Shown: one piece after another, positions 41,028 to 49,487 of the stretch
How positions within the stretch are numbered: the first letter of the stretch is position 1
Layout: each line of letters opens with the position of its first letter
Origin: CBDUEV01 sp965366365
GTDB lineage: Bacteria; Actinomycetota; Acidimicrobiia; Spongiisociales; JAENVV01
Length of the DNA stretch: 57,209 nt
Assembly: GCA_965366365.1 (NCBI GenBank)
Contig: CBDUEV010000012.1
Span: 1-57,209 of the forward strand
Direction of reading: 5' to 3'
Position numbers and translations under genes: made by a program
The notes under the pieces: generated by a model
Told to the model about the DNA's origin: nothing
Database searches by the model: none
Seen by the model: the letters and a program-made list of their open reading frames with translations, nothing else

Positions 41028-42988
41028 TGAGGCGGACCGCCGTCGGGTTGCTGCTGATTCTCACCGGTCTCATGGCCGCGGCCGCCCCTGTCGGTGCGCA
41101 GGCGGGGGAGGCGGAGGTGGTGATCGTCGAAGTCGATACCACTCGCTACACCGACGATGGCCGGGTGACCATGGTTGCCGAACTGCGCAACCTCGACGCC
41201 TTCGTACCGGAGGACCTCATCCTCACCGAAAACGGAGTGGTGGTGAGCGACTTCACGGTCGACACCGTTGAGGAGTCCATCGTCGATGTCGGCGTGATCC
41301 TGGCCATCGACGTCAGCGGCAGCATGAACGACGGCGCCCTCGACGCCGCCAAGGCCGCAGCAATCGATTTCGTCAACCAGAAGAAGGAACAGGACTCGAT
41401 TGCCCTGGTCACCTTCGGCGACAGCGTCGAAGTTCTGGTTTCCTTCACGAGGAACGCCCGCTCCATCACCACCCAGATCGCCGATCTCGTACCGTCGGGC
41501 AGCACGGCCTTCTATGACGCCATGGTGCAGTCGGCCGACCTGTACCGCGGGCCGGGGGCGGACCTGCAACCGCACGTGATCGCCCTCACCGACGGTGCCG
41601 ACGAAGGCAGCGTGGCTACGCTCGAAGAGGCCATCGCGGCCTTGACGCTCGAAGAAGTGCGCGTGTTTGGAATCGCCATAGAGTCGGCCGATTTCCAGGG
41701 TGAGCCACTGCAGGAGATCGCCAGCAGCACTCGGGGCTTGTACCTGCCCACCACCGATCCGGAGAACCTGCAGAGCCTCTACGACCAGATCCGCAGCGAG
41801 CTCAACAACAAGATCGTGATCAGGTTCAACGCCAGCCAGCCGCTGGCGGGCGTGGCCAGCTTCGGGCTCGAGTATCAAGGGCTGCGGGACGGACAGAACG
41901 CCGAGGTTCCCGGGTTCGTGGTCCCGGAACGACTGGCGCCCACCTCGACGACACTGCCGTTCTTCGAGGAGGCGACCGGACAGCTGGTGGAGTCCACGCT
42001 CCCCGCCTCCATCACGACACTCAAGCTTCTCGCTGCCATCGGGGTGGGGGTGGGGCTGCTGCTCCTGGCCTTCATCCTCTTCGGCGTCGCCGCCGGCGAG
42101 GACGGGACGGTGGCCGGACGGCTGCGCTCGTTCGAGCGACCCACCTCTCCCACGCTTCCGTCTGACAAGCCGAGTCTGCTCCAACGACTTCCACTCTTTC
42201 GGCGGCTGTCGGATCAAGCCGAACAAGCCACCCGCGAGAGAGGCCTCTTCCACTCGGTCGACAGTGCCCTCGACCGGGCGAACATCTCACTCCGGCCGGG
42301 CGAGGCGATTGCCCTCGCTCTGCTGATTTCGGTGATCGTGGGCGCCTTGGTCGGTGCTCTCACGCAGAATCTGCTGCTCGGAGTGCTCGTCTCGGCGGTG
42401 GCGGTGCTGCTGGTCTTCGCCCTCACGCGCCGCATCGGCGACCGGGAGCGGAAACGCTTCGAGAATCAACTCCCGGACACCCTCACTCTGCTGGCGACCT
42501 CGCTGCGGGCTGGGTATTCGCTCCTTCAGGCGGTCGAGGCCGTCAAGGAGGAGGCGCCCGAACCGACCGCCCGAGAATTCTCCCGGGCCATCGTCGAGAT
42601 CCGGCTGGGCCGGCAGGTCGTCGACGCTCTGCGTGGTGTGGCCGAACGCACCCAGTCGATGGACTTCGAGTGGACGGTCATGGCAATCGAGATCCAGCGC
42701 GAGGTGGGTGGCAACCTCTCGGAGGTGCTCAGCACCGTGGCTGACACGATGCTGCAGCGCAATCGGCTCAGACGAGAAGTGCGAGCGCTCACCGCAGAGG
42801 GTCGCATCTCCATGATCATCATGGTGGCTTTGCCGTTCGCCGTCATCGGCATGATGCTCACCCTCAGCCCCGGCTACCTGGATCCCCTGGTCAGCACGGT
42901 CGGTGGTCTCATTGCCGTCGGCCTCGGCGTGGTGACGATGGTGCTGGGCGTGCTGTGGATGCGCAAGATCGTGGACATCACGCTATGA
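41027..42988 (+). CDS. Fusion of a von Willebrand factor A domain with TadB
   Basis: 653 residues. A signal peptide (about 1-25) and a short beta domain precede a von Willebrand A domain (about 85-265) with the metal site DVSGSMN at about 95, the later T in the loop GSTAFYDA and TDGADEG. A transmembrane helix (about 330-352) links it to a second half with two helices near 425-460, a T2SSF/TadB domain (LPDTLTLLATSLRAGYSLLQAV ... about 480-600, quoted here only in part) and two C-terminal helices. TadB is the inner-membrane platform of the Tad pilus. The adhesin- or chaperone-like A domain would face outward on the same polypeptide. One unbroken frame, so no sign of an assembly join. Confidence 0.86.
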   Translation: MRRTAVGLLLILTGLMAAAAPVGAQAGEAEVVIVEVDTTRYTDDGRVTMVAELRNLDAFVPEDLILTENGVVVSDFTVDTVEESIVDVGVILAIDVSGSMNDGALDAAKAAAIDFVNQKKEQDSIALVTFGDSVEVLVSFTRNARSITTQIADLVPSGSTAFYDAMVQSADLYRGPGADLQPHVIALTDGADEGSVATLEEAIAALTLEEVRVFGIAIESADFQGEPLQEIASSTRGLYLPTTDPENLQSLYDQIRSELNNKIVIRFNASQPLAGVASFGLEYQGLRDGQNAEVPGFVVPERLAPTSTTLPFFEEATGQLVESTLPASITTLKLLAAIGVGVGLLLLAFILFGVAAGEDGTVAGRLRSFERPTSPTLPSDKPSLLQRLPLFRRLSDQAEQATRERGLFHSVDSALDRANISLRPGEAIALALLISVIVGALVGALTQNLLLGVLVSAVAVLLVFALTRRIGDRERKRFENQLPDTLTLLATSLRAGYSLLQAVEAVKEEAPEPTAREFSRAIVEIRLGRQVVDALRGVAERTQSMDFEWTVMAIEIQREVGGNLSEVLSTVADTMLQRNRLRREVRALTAEGRISMIIMVALPFAVIGMMLTLSPGYLDPLVSTVGGLIAVGLGVVTMVLGVLWMRKIVDITL

Positions 42989-43908
42989 CGGACATCGCTT
43001 TCGCCTCGGCTGCTGTCTTCCTGGCTGTTGGTGCCGCCGTCTTGTGGGTGGGCTCGGGCGTCCTGCGTGAGAAGCAGGCAGCCTCCCTGCGGCTCGCCAT
43101 GTACACGCCGGACGCTCTGCGCGACGAGACCCTCCGGCAGCCGCTCTCCCAGCGGGCGGTGGCGCCGATGGTGCTGGCGGTCGGCGCTTTCCTCAACCGA
43201 TTCGTTCCGGGCACCGGCTGGCTCCGCAATGCCCAGAAGAAGATCGTTCTGGCCGGATTGTCGAACAAGATCGATGCCAACACATGGGCCGTCGTGAAGA
43301 TCCTCGCCGGCCTGGGCGCCTTCTTCGCCTATCTCTTCGTGATCCGCGCCACCGACCTGTCCGGCTTGATGGCAGTGCTCGTCACGGTGGGATTCGTCGT
43401 GCTGGGGGTGTTCGCCCCCGATTCGTGGCTGCGGCAGAGGATTTCCGACCGGAAGAAGGAGATGCAGCGCGACCTTCCGGACGTACTCGATCTGCTCGTC
43501 ATCAGTGTGGAAGCGGGACTCGGCTTCGACTCCGCTCTGGCGAGGGTGGTCGACACCGTGCCGGGAGCCCTCTCGGAGGAGTTCTTCCGGATGCTTCAGG
43601 AGACCCGGGTGGGGGTCAGCCGGCGGGACGCCATGCGTCATCTCATGGAGCGGACCGACCTCGAGGAACTGCGTTCGTTCCTCCTGGCGATGATGCAGGC
43701 CGAGGCGTTCGGTGTGTCGATCTCCCAGGTTCTGCGGGTCCAGGCGGACGAGATGCGCATCAAGCGCCGCCAGCACGCTCAGGAGCGTGCCTTCGGGGCC
43801 CCGGTCAAGATGGTGTTCCCCCTCATCTTCTGCATCTTCCCCTCGCTCTTCATCGTGCTGCTCGGCCCGGCCGCCATCAAGATCTTCGACCTGCTCCTCA
43901 ACCTCTGA
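42985..43908 (+). CDS. tadC: Tad pilus platform protein TadC
   Basis: 307 residues from the ATG overlapping the preceding stop (ATGA). One N-terminal helix, two helices about 98-142, a T2SSF cytoplasmic domain with DLPDVLDLLVISVEAGLGF and a C-terminal helix pair (VFPLIFCIFPSLFIVLLGPA) match TadC. It forms the inner-membrane platform with the TadB part of the preceding fusion. Last plus-strand gene of the cluster; a strong hairpin follows. Confidence 0.92.
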   Translation: MTDIAFASAAVFLAVGAAVLWVGSGVLREKQAASLRLAMYTPDALRDETLRQPLSQRAVAPMVLAVGAFLNRFVPGTGWLRNAQKKIVLAGLSNKIDANTWAVVKILAGLGAFFAYLFVIRATDLSGLMAVLVTVGFVVLGVFAPDSWLRQRISDRKKEMQRDLPDVLDLLVISVEAGLGFDSALARVVDTVPGALSEEFFRMLQETRVGVSRRDAMRHLMERTDLEELRSFLLAMMQAEAFGVSISQVLRVQADEMRIKRRQHAQERAFGAPVKMVFPLIFCIFPSLFIVLLGPAAIKIFDLLLNL

Positions 43909-44058
43909 CGCCGGAAGCCCGGTCAAGCTTCACCGGTCGGATCCCTCGGTCATCGGCTCGCCCCGGACGTCACTTCGTTGACGTCATCGTGCTCCCACGA
44001 CTCCGGGCCCCGGATCGAGCTGGACCCCGGATCGAGGAGGGAGAGGTTCAACCCAAGA

Positions 44059-44087
44059 GAGAAGGCCCCACCGTGTGGGGCCTTCTC
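44059..44087. terminator. Strong bidirectional hairpin
   Basis: GAGAAGGCCCCAC, a CGT loop and GTGGGGCCTTCTC form a perfect 13-bp stem between tadC (ends 44908 minus 1000, that is 43908) and the convergent pilin gene (ends 44114). On the plus strand it is followed by a T-rich stretch (catgtttggttt). It is the clearest terminator in the window. Confidence 0.85.
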
Positions 44088-44113
44088 CATGTTTGGTTTG
44101 CTCTGACCGTTGG

Positions 44114-44275
44114 CTAGTTGCTGATCGTCGACCCGATCTCCGAGAAGATCTCGTTGGCCGAGTTGCCGACGAGCTCCACCGAGAGCACGGCGACGAGAGC
44201 AATGAACACCACGAGGAGTGCGTATTCGATGATCCCGGCGCCGGATTCGTCTGAGAGGAGCATTTTCACGGTCAT
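44114..44275 (-). CDS. Second Flp-type pilin, 53 codons
   Basis: 53 residues from ATG at 44275: a short charged leader with SDESGAG, then IIEYALLVVFIALVAV and a polar tail ending STISN. The Flp prepilin signature G/xxxxEY is present (cleavage expected after the first G of GAGIIEY), followed by the hydrophobic assembly helix. Very similar to the pilin at 44309, so a duplicated pilin gene. No good ribosome-binding site is seen before the ATG; translation may depend on the upstream pilin gene 33 bases away. Confidence 0.85.
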   Translation of the reverse strand: MTVKMLLSDESGAGIIEYALLVVFIALVAVLSVELVGNSANEIFSEIGSTISN

Positions 44276-44308
44276 GGCCTTCACGGTCTAGAGCGGTTCT
44301 TTCGTTTC

Positions 44309-44497
44309 TTAGGCGGAATCGAGGTCGCCTGCGATGCGGCTGAACAGATCACTGATCGAGCCACCGGCGATTTCGATGCCGACGATGGCGATCAGGGCGA
44401 TGAAGACCACCAACAGGGCATACTCCACCATGCCGGCGCCTTCGTCATCCTTGAACGCCACCCACCGACTGGTGAGCTCAGCTTGGAACTTTTCCAT
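44309..44497 (-). CDS. flp: Flp-type pilin
   Basis: 62 residues from ATG at 44497, preceded by GGGAGGGG eight bases upstream. The N-terminal leader ends in DDEGAGMVEYALLVVF: the Flp prepilin cleavage motif G/xxxxEY followed by a single hydrophobic helix. It is the likely main subunit of the pilus built by the Tad proteins encoded convergently at 37433-43908. The prepilin peptidase TadV/CpaA is not in the window. Confidence 0.9.
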   Translation of the reverse strand: MEKFQAELTSRWVAFKDDEGAGMVEYALLVVFIALIAIVGIEIAGGSISDLFSRIAGDLDSA

Positions 44498-44603
44498 ATG
44501 TCTACCCCTCCCTGGGGATCCGGTACTTACAGCACCCAAAGTACCACCGAGAGTGTCAGCGTCCATAGGTCGGCGGACCCATTCCCCCCGCGTGGCGGAA
44601 GGT

Positions 44604-45233
44604 TCACCGTGCGGTGATCCCCAACCGGATGGCCTCTATGGCCGCCTGGGCTCGATCTGCCACCGCCAGCTTCTCGTAGATGTTGGCCAGATGGTTCTTT
44701 ACGGTCTTCTCGGAGATGAAGAGTTCGTTCGAGAGGTCGTGGGTGGAGGTGACGCCGTCGGAGAGTTTTCCGAGCAATTCGCGCTCGCGGGCGGTCAGCG
44801 AGGCAGCCCCCGGATCCAATACGGGCTCCATATGGCGGCTCAGTATCTCACGTTGGGTGGTGAGATCGAGCAGCGTCTCGCCCATGGCGACGGCTCGGAT
44901 GGCGGCCGCCAGTTCGGCGAGTGGTGTGGACTTGGGGAGGAATCCGGCTGCCCCCAGCGAGACGGCCGTGGCGCGATGATCGGGCGAAGAGTGCATTGTC
45001 ACAACGATCACCGGCGCCACCCCGGCAGCCCGCCGGAGCACGTCGAACCCGTCGAGCCCGGGCATTTCGAGGTCGGTGAGAACGACATCCGGGGTGTGTT
45101 CTTCGAGGGCGTCGAGGAGAGCCTGACCGTCGTGGGCCGAGGCCAGCACGGTGAGGTCGGGTGTCCGTTCGATACCCAGACGGAGGGAATCGGCGAACAG
45201 TTGGTGGTCGTCGGCGAGCAGAAGGGAGATCAT
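44604..45233 (-). CDS. NarL/FixJ-type response regulator
   Basis: 209 residues from the ATG at 45233, which overlaps the kinase stop (ATGA). The receiver domain has ADDHQLF near the N-terminus, the phospho-acceptor Asp in VVLTDLEMPGLDG near 53, a Thr/Ser switch and FLPKST with the conserved Lys near 100. The C-terminal LuxR-type helix-turn-helix (LTARERELL, SEKTVKNHLANIYEKL) binds DNA. It is the partner of the kinase encoded just upstream. Position next to the pilin genes suggests, but does not prove, control of pili. Confidence 0.94.
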   Translation of the reverse strand: MISLLLADDHQLFADSLRLGIERTPDLTVLASAHDGQALLDALEEHTPDVVLTDLEMPGLDGFDVLRRAAGVAPVIVVTMHSSPDHRATAVSLGAAGFLPKSTPLAELAAAIRAVAMGETLLDLTTQREILSRHMEPVLDPGAASLTARERELLGKLSDGVTSTHDLSNELFISEKTVKNHLANIYEKLAVADRAQAAIEAIRLGITAR

Positions 45234-46735
45234 GATGTGGAATCCCATTGTAGGGCAATGGTGGTGCCAGACCCGGGAGTGCTCACCACCGACAATTCAG
45301 CGCCGATCTTCTCGGCTCGCTCGCGCATGCCGATCAACCCGAAGTGGCCATCGGGAACGCCGCCCGGATCGAACCCGACCCCTCGGTCTGCGATTTCGAG
45401 GCGTCCGTGGTCGAAGTCCACGAGCCCCGTCACCATGATGGTCTTGGAAGTGGAATGACGCGCCGCGTTGCGGATTGCCTCGCCGGCGATGGCGTAGAGG
45501 TCGGCGGCGACGGCCGGTCGGGGCGGGCGCCGTTCGTCCACCGATACTTTGATGACGGGGGCGGACACGGGGAGCTTGGCCCTGATGCGGGCGATCGTGG
45601 CCGCCAAGCCGAGTTCGTCCGGGTTGCGCAGATCCGCCACGGCGGCGCGCACCTCGTCGAGGAGCTGGGTGACCCGGGTCCTGAGGGCACGGATCTGGCC
45701 GTCATCCAGGGCGCCTTCGCGCGCCTCCATCTCGGCGAGATCGAGCGAGAGTCCGAGCGAGGCGAGCCCGGGTCCGATCTCGTCGTGCAGTTCACGAGCG
45801 AGGCGAGTCCTTTCATCTCTGATCGCCTCGCGGGCGATCGACTGGAGGAGCAGGATGTTCGAGAAGGCGACCGAGGCAGGTTCGGTGATGTCGCGCAGCA
45901 GGTCATGCTGCCGGCTGGTCAAAGGATGGCCGGTGTCGATGCGAAGTTCGCCTACTTGCCGCCCGTTGACCTGCAACGGCTCCGAACTTGCCTCGAGGCT
46001 CAACCGGCCACGCGAGGCCACGGTGAGGGGCCCGTCCTGGGTGTGCAGGATCAATTCGGCGGATCTGAACGGCACCACCGCGGACACGGTGGCCAGAGTG
46101 GCTTCGGCGACCTCGCTCGGGTTCAGTTCGGCGGTGTCGGTGATCGAACTGAGACGCTGCAACAGCTGGTTGGTGTTCTCGAGGCGTTCCAGCCGAGCGC
46201 CGGTCTCCATGGAGAGCAGCGCCAGCGTGTCGGCCCTCTCGACCGCCTCGAGGATGAGGCGCCGGGCGTACCCGAAGGTGATGGCGGCGAGAATATCGAA
46301 GCCGGCCACGGGAGCGAACTGGGCGATCTCGAATCGGCCGGCGATCATCTCGCCGCCGGCCACGATGGCGACGGTCAGGCCCGCCGTGGCCAGGCCGAGT
46401 CGGAATCCGCCGATCAGCGAGGCGAGAACCACCGGGGTGACGCCCAACAGGAGCCACGGGCTCTCTGTACCGCCGGTGACCACCATGGCGAAGGCGGTGG
46501 CGAGGGTACCGGTCAGGACGACCGCTTCGCGGAGGAAGGGGATCCTCAACATGCGGCGCGGTGTGACCTGGAGCAACACCACGTAGGCCCCGGCGGCCAG
46601 GAGGGAGCTGACCGCCGCGAACGTGGTGCCCCAGGTGACGAGGATGGTCACGGTCCCCAACGCCAGGAACACCCAGTTCAGGCCGGACACGACGCCCACC
46701 AGGCGTTGGAGCCATCGTTCGGAGAATTCGTTCAT
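45230..46735 (-). CDS. Membrane sensor histidine kinase (HisKA_3 type)
   Basis: 501 residues. About five or six transmembrane helices occupy residues 15-160, a GAF-like domain about 190-300, then the HisKA_3 helix with the phospho-accepting His in TRLARELHDEIGPGLASLG near 323 and an HATPase domain (EAIRNAARHS N-box, DRGVGFDP, GLIGMRERAEKIG) to the end. It autophosphorylates and passes phosphate to the regulator encoded downstream. The integral N-terminal sensor has no recognised ligand. Divergent from coaE with a 29-base spacer. Confidence 0.93.
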   Translation of the reverse strand: MNEFSERWLQRLVGVVSGLNWVFLALGTVTILVTWGTTFAAVSSLLAAGAYVVLLQVTPRRMLRIPFLREAVVLTGTLATAFAMVVTGGTESPWLLLGVTPVVLASLIGGFRLGLATAGLTVAIVAGGEMIAGRFEIAQFAPVAGFDILAAITFGYARRLILEAVERADTLALLSMETGARLERLENTNQLLQRLSSITDTAELNPSEVAEATLATVSAVVPFRSAELILHTQDGPLTVASRGRLSLEASSEPLQVNGRQVGELRIDTGHPLTSRQHDLLRDITEPASVAFSNILLLQSIAREAIRDERTRLARELHDEIGPGLASLGLSLDLAEMEAREGALDDGQIRALRTRVTQLLDEVRAAVADLRNPDELGLAATIARIRAKLPVSAPVIKVSVDERRPPRPAVAADLYAIAGEAIRNAARHSTSKTIMVTGLVDFDHGRLEIADRGVGFDPGGVPDGHFGLIGMRERAEKIGAELSVVSTPGSGTTIALQWDSTS

Positions 46736-46752
46736 GGGTAGCCACCCGGGCC

Positions 46753-46758
46753 TAGGCT
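46753..46758 (+). promoter_or_regulatory. Candidate -10 box for leaderless coaE mRNA
   Basis: TAGGCT ends six bases before the ATG at 46765, identical in sequence and spacing to the box before the sulfotransferase gene at 7155. Confidence 0.45.
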
Positions 46759-46764
46759 GCGCGC

Positions 46765-47346
46765 ATGCATCAAGGTAGTCAACGCTTCGTGCTGACGGGT
46801 GGCATCGGCTCCGGGAAGAGCTACGTGGCGGCGCGCCTGGAAAGCCGGGGTTGGGCGGTCATCGACGCCGACCGGATCGGGCACGAGGTGATCCAGCCCG
46901 GTGGAGCGGCCTTCGAGGCGGTCGCCGGGCGGTGGCCGGATGTGGTCGTCGACGGAGCGATCGATCGTCGTGCCCTTGGAAGGATCGTGTTCGCCTCGGA
47001 GGGTGATCTGGCCGAATTGGAGTCCTACACCCACCCCGCCATTCGTGCCACGATCGCCGAACGGATCGTCTCGGCGGGGGCCAGGGTCGTGTTGGAGATT
47101 CCCCTCCTGAACGAGTGGCTTCCCACCTGGCCACGGGTGGTGGTGGAAGCACCGCTGGATGTTCGCGTCGCACGGCTGGAGCAGCGCGGGATGAGCGGCG
47201 AAGAGATCGCCGATCGCCTGGCCGCCCAACCGGATGAGCACGAGTGGCACGCCGCCGCCGACTTCCTGATCGACAACGGTGGTGAGGCCGACCTGGACCG
47301 GGAACTCGACCGGCTGGAGAGATTCATGCTCAACCGGGTGGGGTGA
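46765..47346 (+). CDS. coaE: Dephospho-CoA kinase
   Basis: 193 residues. P-loop LTGGIGSGKSYVAARL at about 10-25, then VIDADRIGHEV with the catalytic Asp, a HPAIRATI segment and VLEIPLLNE, all typical of CoaE. It phosphorylates the 3'-hydroxyl of dephospho-CoA with ATP, the last step of coenzyme A synthesis. The actinobacterial C-terminal GrpB-like extension seen in mycobacteria is absent. Directly upstream of uvrB. Confidence 0.94.
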   Translation: MHQGSQRFVLTGGIGSGKSYVAARLESRGWAVIDADRIGHEVIQPGGAAFEAVAGRWPDVVVDGAIDRRALGRIVFASEGDLAELESYTHPAIRATIAERIVSAGARVVLEIPLLNEWLPTWPRVVVEAPLDVRVARLEQRGMSGEEIADRLAAQPDEHEWHAAADFLIDNGGEADLDRELDRLERFMLNRVG

Positions 47347-47388
47347 TCCGCGGGAGGAGCGGCGGGATTTCTTGTCACACCAGCCCGA

Positions 47389-47394
47389 TATGCT
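47389..47394 (+). promoter_or_regulatory. Candidate -10 box for leaderless uvrB mRNA
   Basis: TATGCT ends six bases before the uvrB ATG at 47401. A GGAGGAG run at about 47353 is too far away to serve as a ribosome-binding site. Confidence 0.4.
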
Positions 47395-47400
47395 GGCGGC

Positions 47401-49413
47401 ATGCCGCCATTTCGCCTTCATTCGGAGTTCGAGCCCGCCGGAGACCAACCGCAGGCCATCGACAAGCTCGCCGCCGGGATCGAGGCTGGCCACCGCATGC
47501 AGACGCTCCTCGGCATCACGGGATCGGGCAAATCCGCCACCATGGCGTGGACAATCGAGAAGGTGCAGCGGCCAACCTTGGTCATTGCTCCGAACAAAGC
47601 TCTGGCCGCCCAGCTGGCCAACGAGTTCCGACAGTTCTTTCCCGAGAACCGAGTCGAGTACTTCGTCAGCTACTACGACTACTACCAGCCAGAAGCGTAC
47701 ATGGCCCAAACCGACACGTTCATCGAGAAGGACGCCACCGTCAACGATGAGATCGACCGACTGCGGCATGCGGCCACCAGTGCGCTGCTGACCCGCGAGG
47801 ACGTCATCATCGTCGCCTCGGTGTCCTGCATCTACGGTCTCGGCACTCCCGAGATGTACCTCGGTCAGGTCCTGCGACTCATTCGAGGGGTCGACTACCC
47901 CGTCGAAGATGCCATGCGCCGGCTCATCGATATCCAGTACGAGCGGAACGAGATCAATGTCGTGCGCGGCAAGTTCCGCGTGAAGGGCGACACGCTCGAA
48001 GTCTTTCCGTCCTACGAGGAGACGGTGGTGCGGGTCGAATGGTGGGGCGACCAGGTCGAGCGGATCCTCCGCATGAACCCCGTGACCGGCGAGGTCATCG
48101 AGGAGATGAACGAGGTCTGGGTGTTCCCGGCCAGCCACTACGTCACCTCGGAGGAGCGCATGAAGAAAGCTGTCGAGGGCATCGACGCCGAATTGCAGGA
48201 GCGCCTCGCCGAGTTCGAGAGTCAAGGCAAGCTGCTGGAGGCACAGCGTCTCCGGATGCGAACCTCCTACGACATGGAGATGATGCGAGAAATCGGATTC
48301 TGTTCGGGCATCGAGAACTACTCGCGCTACCTCGACGGGCGCCAGCCGGGCGAAGCGCCCTACACCCTGCTCGACTATTTCCCCGACGACTACCTGACCA
48401 TCCTCGACGAAAGCCACGTGACGGTTCCCCAGATTGGCGGGCAACACGCCGGCGACAAGAGCCGCAAGGATGAGCTGGTTGCCCACGGCTTCCGGCTGCC
48501 TTCGGCGCTCGACAACCGTCCGCTGCGATTCGACGAATGGTTGGAGCGGGCCAACCAGGTGGTCTTTCTCTCCGCCACCCCCGGGCCGTTCGAGCGTGAA
48601 CACTCCGATCAGATCGTCGAGCAGATCATCCGCCCGACCGGCCTCATCGACCCCGAAGTCATCGTCCGGCCCACCAAGGGCCAGATCGACGATCTCCTCG
48701 AAGAGATCCGGGGGCGTGCCGAGGCCGATCAGCGGGTCCTGGTCACCACCCTCACCAAGAAGATGGCCGAGGACCTCTCCGAGTACCTGCTCGAGATGGG
48801 CGTCAAAGCTCGGTATCTGCACTCCGAGATCGACACCCTCGAACGAGTGCAGATACTCCGGGAGCTGCGCATGGGCGACTTCGACGTCCTCGTCGGCATC
48901 AACCTGCTCCGCGAAGGACTCGACCTCCCCGAGGTCTCACTCGTCGCCATCCTGGACGCCGACAAGGAAGGGTTCTTGCGCAGCCAGACCAGTCTCGTCC
49001 AGACCATCGGCCGAGCGGCCCGGAACGTGGACGGTCAAGTGATCATGTACGCCGACAAGGTCACCGACTCCATGAAGGCCGCCCTGAACGAAACCGGCCG
49101 GCGCCGCGCCATTCAGTCCAAGTACAACGCAGAGAACGACATCGACCCCCAGTCGATCCGCAAGAAGGTGTCGGATATCCTCGAACTCATCCAGTCGTCG
49201 GACGCTCCCTCGGTGGATCGGAGACGCCGAGACATGGGCAGGCGGGAGCCGCTCGACCTGGAAAGCCCCGACATGGAGCGCCTCATCCTCAGCCTTGAAG
49301 AAGAGATGCACGAAGCGGCGGCGGAACTGCGCTTCGAGTACGCCGCCCGATTGCGAGACGAAGTGGGAGAGCTGAAGAGGGAGTGGCGACAGATGAAGGA
49401 AGCCCGTGCCTGA
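47401..49413 (+). CDS. uvrB: Excinuclease ABC subunit B
   Basis: 670 residues. Helicase P-loop GITGSGKSATMAW near 39, the damage-probing beta-hairpin with YFVSYYDYYQPEAY near 92, DESHVTVPQIGG (Walker B) near 336, motif VI QTIGRAARNVDG near 537, and a C-terminal UvrC-binding helix pair with a UVR motif near 625-665. It verifies DNA damage handed over by UvrA and recruits UvrC in nucleotide excision repair. Full normal length. Confidence 0.97.
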   Translation: MPPFRLHSEFEPAGDQPQAIDKLAAGIEAGHRMQTLLGITGSGKSATMAWTIEKVQRPTLVIAPNKALAAQLANEFRQFFPENRVEYFVSYYDYYQPEAYMAQTDTFIEKDATVNDEIDRLRHAATSALLTREDVIIVASVSCIYGLGTPEMYLGQVLRLIRGVDYPVEDAMRRLIDIQYERNEINVVRGKFRVKGDTLEVFPSYEETVVRVEWWGDQVERILRMNPVTGEVIEEMNEVWVFPASHYVTSEERMKKAVEGIDAELQERLAEFESQGKLLEAQRLRMRTSYDMEMMREIGFCSGIENYSRYLDGRQPGEAPYTLLDYFPDDYLTILDESHVTVPQIGGQHAGDKSRKDELVAHGFRLPSALDNRPLRFDEWLERANQVVFLSATPGPFEREHSDQIVEQIIRPTGLIDPEVIVRPTKGQIDDLLEEIRGRAEADQRVLVTTLTKKMAEDLSEYLLEMGVKARYLHSEIDTLERVQILRELRMGDFDVLVGINLLREGLDLPEVSLVAILDADKEGFLRSQTSLVQTIGRAARNVDGQVIMYADKVTDSMKAALNETGRRRAIQSKYNAENDIDPQSIRKKVSDILELIQSSDAPSVDRRRRDMGRREPLDLESPDMERLILSLEEEMHEAAAELRFEYAARLRDEVGELKREWRQMKEARA

Positions 49414-49467
49414 CGTCACCACACCTTCGCCGCCAGGAGCCCCGGCCGGTCATTCCGGGCACTCCGG

Positions 49468-49473
49468 TACACT
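49468..49473 (+). promoter_or_regulatory. Candidate -10 box upstream of uvrA (CGGTACACTC)
   Basis: TACACT, within CGGTACACTC, lies 14 bases before the uvrA ATG. The same ten bases occur before uvrC (53002-53011), so both may be shared promoter sequence with an extended -10. Confidence 0.45.
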
Positions 49474-49487
49474 CCCCGCCTAACGCC

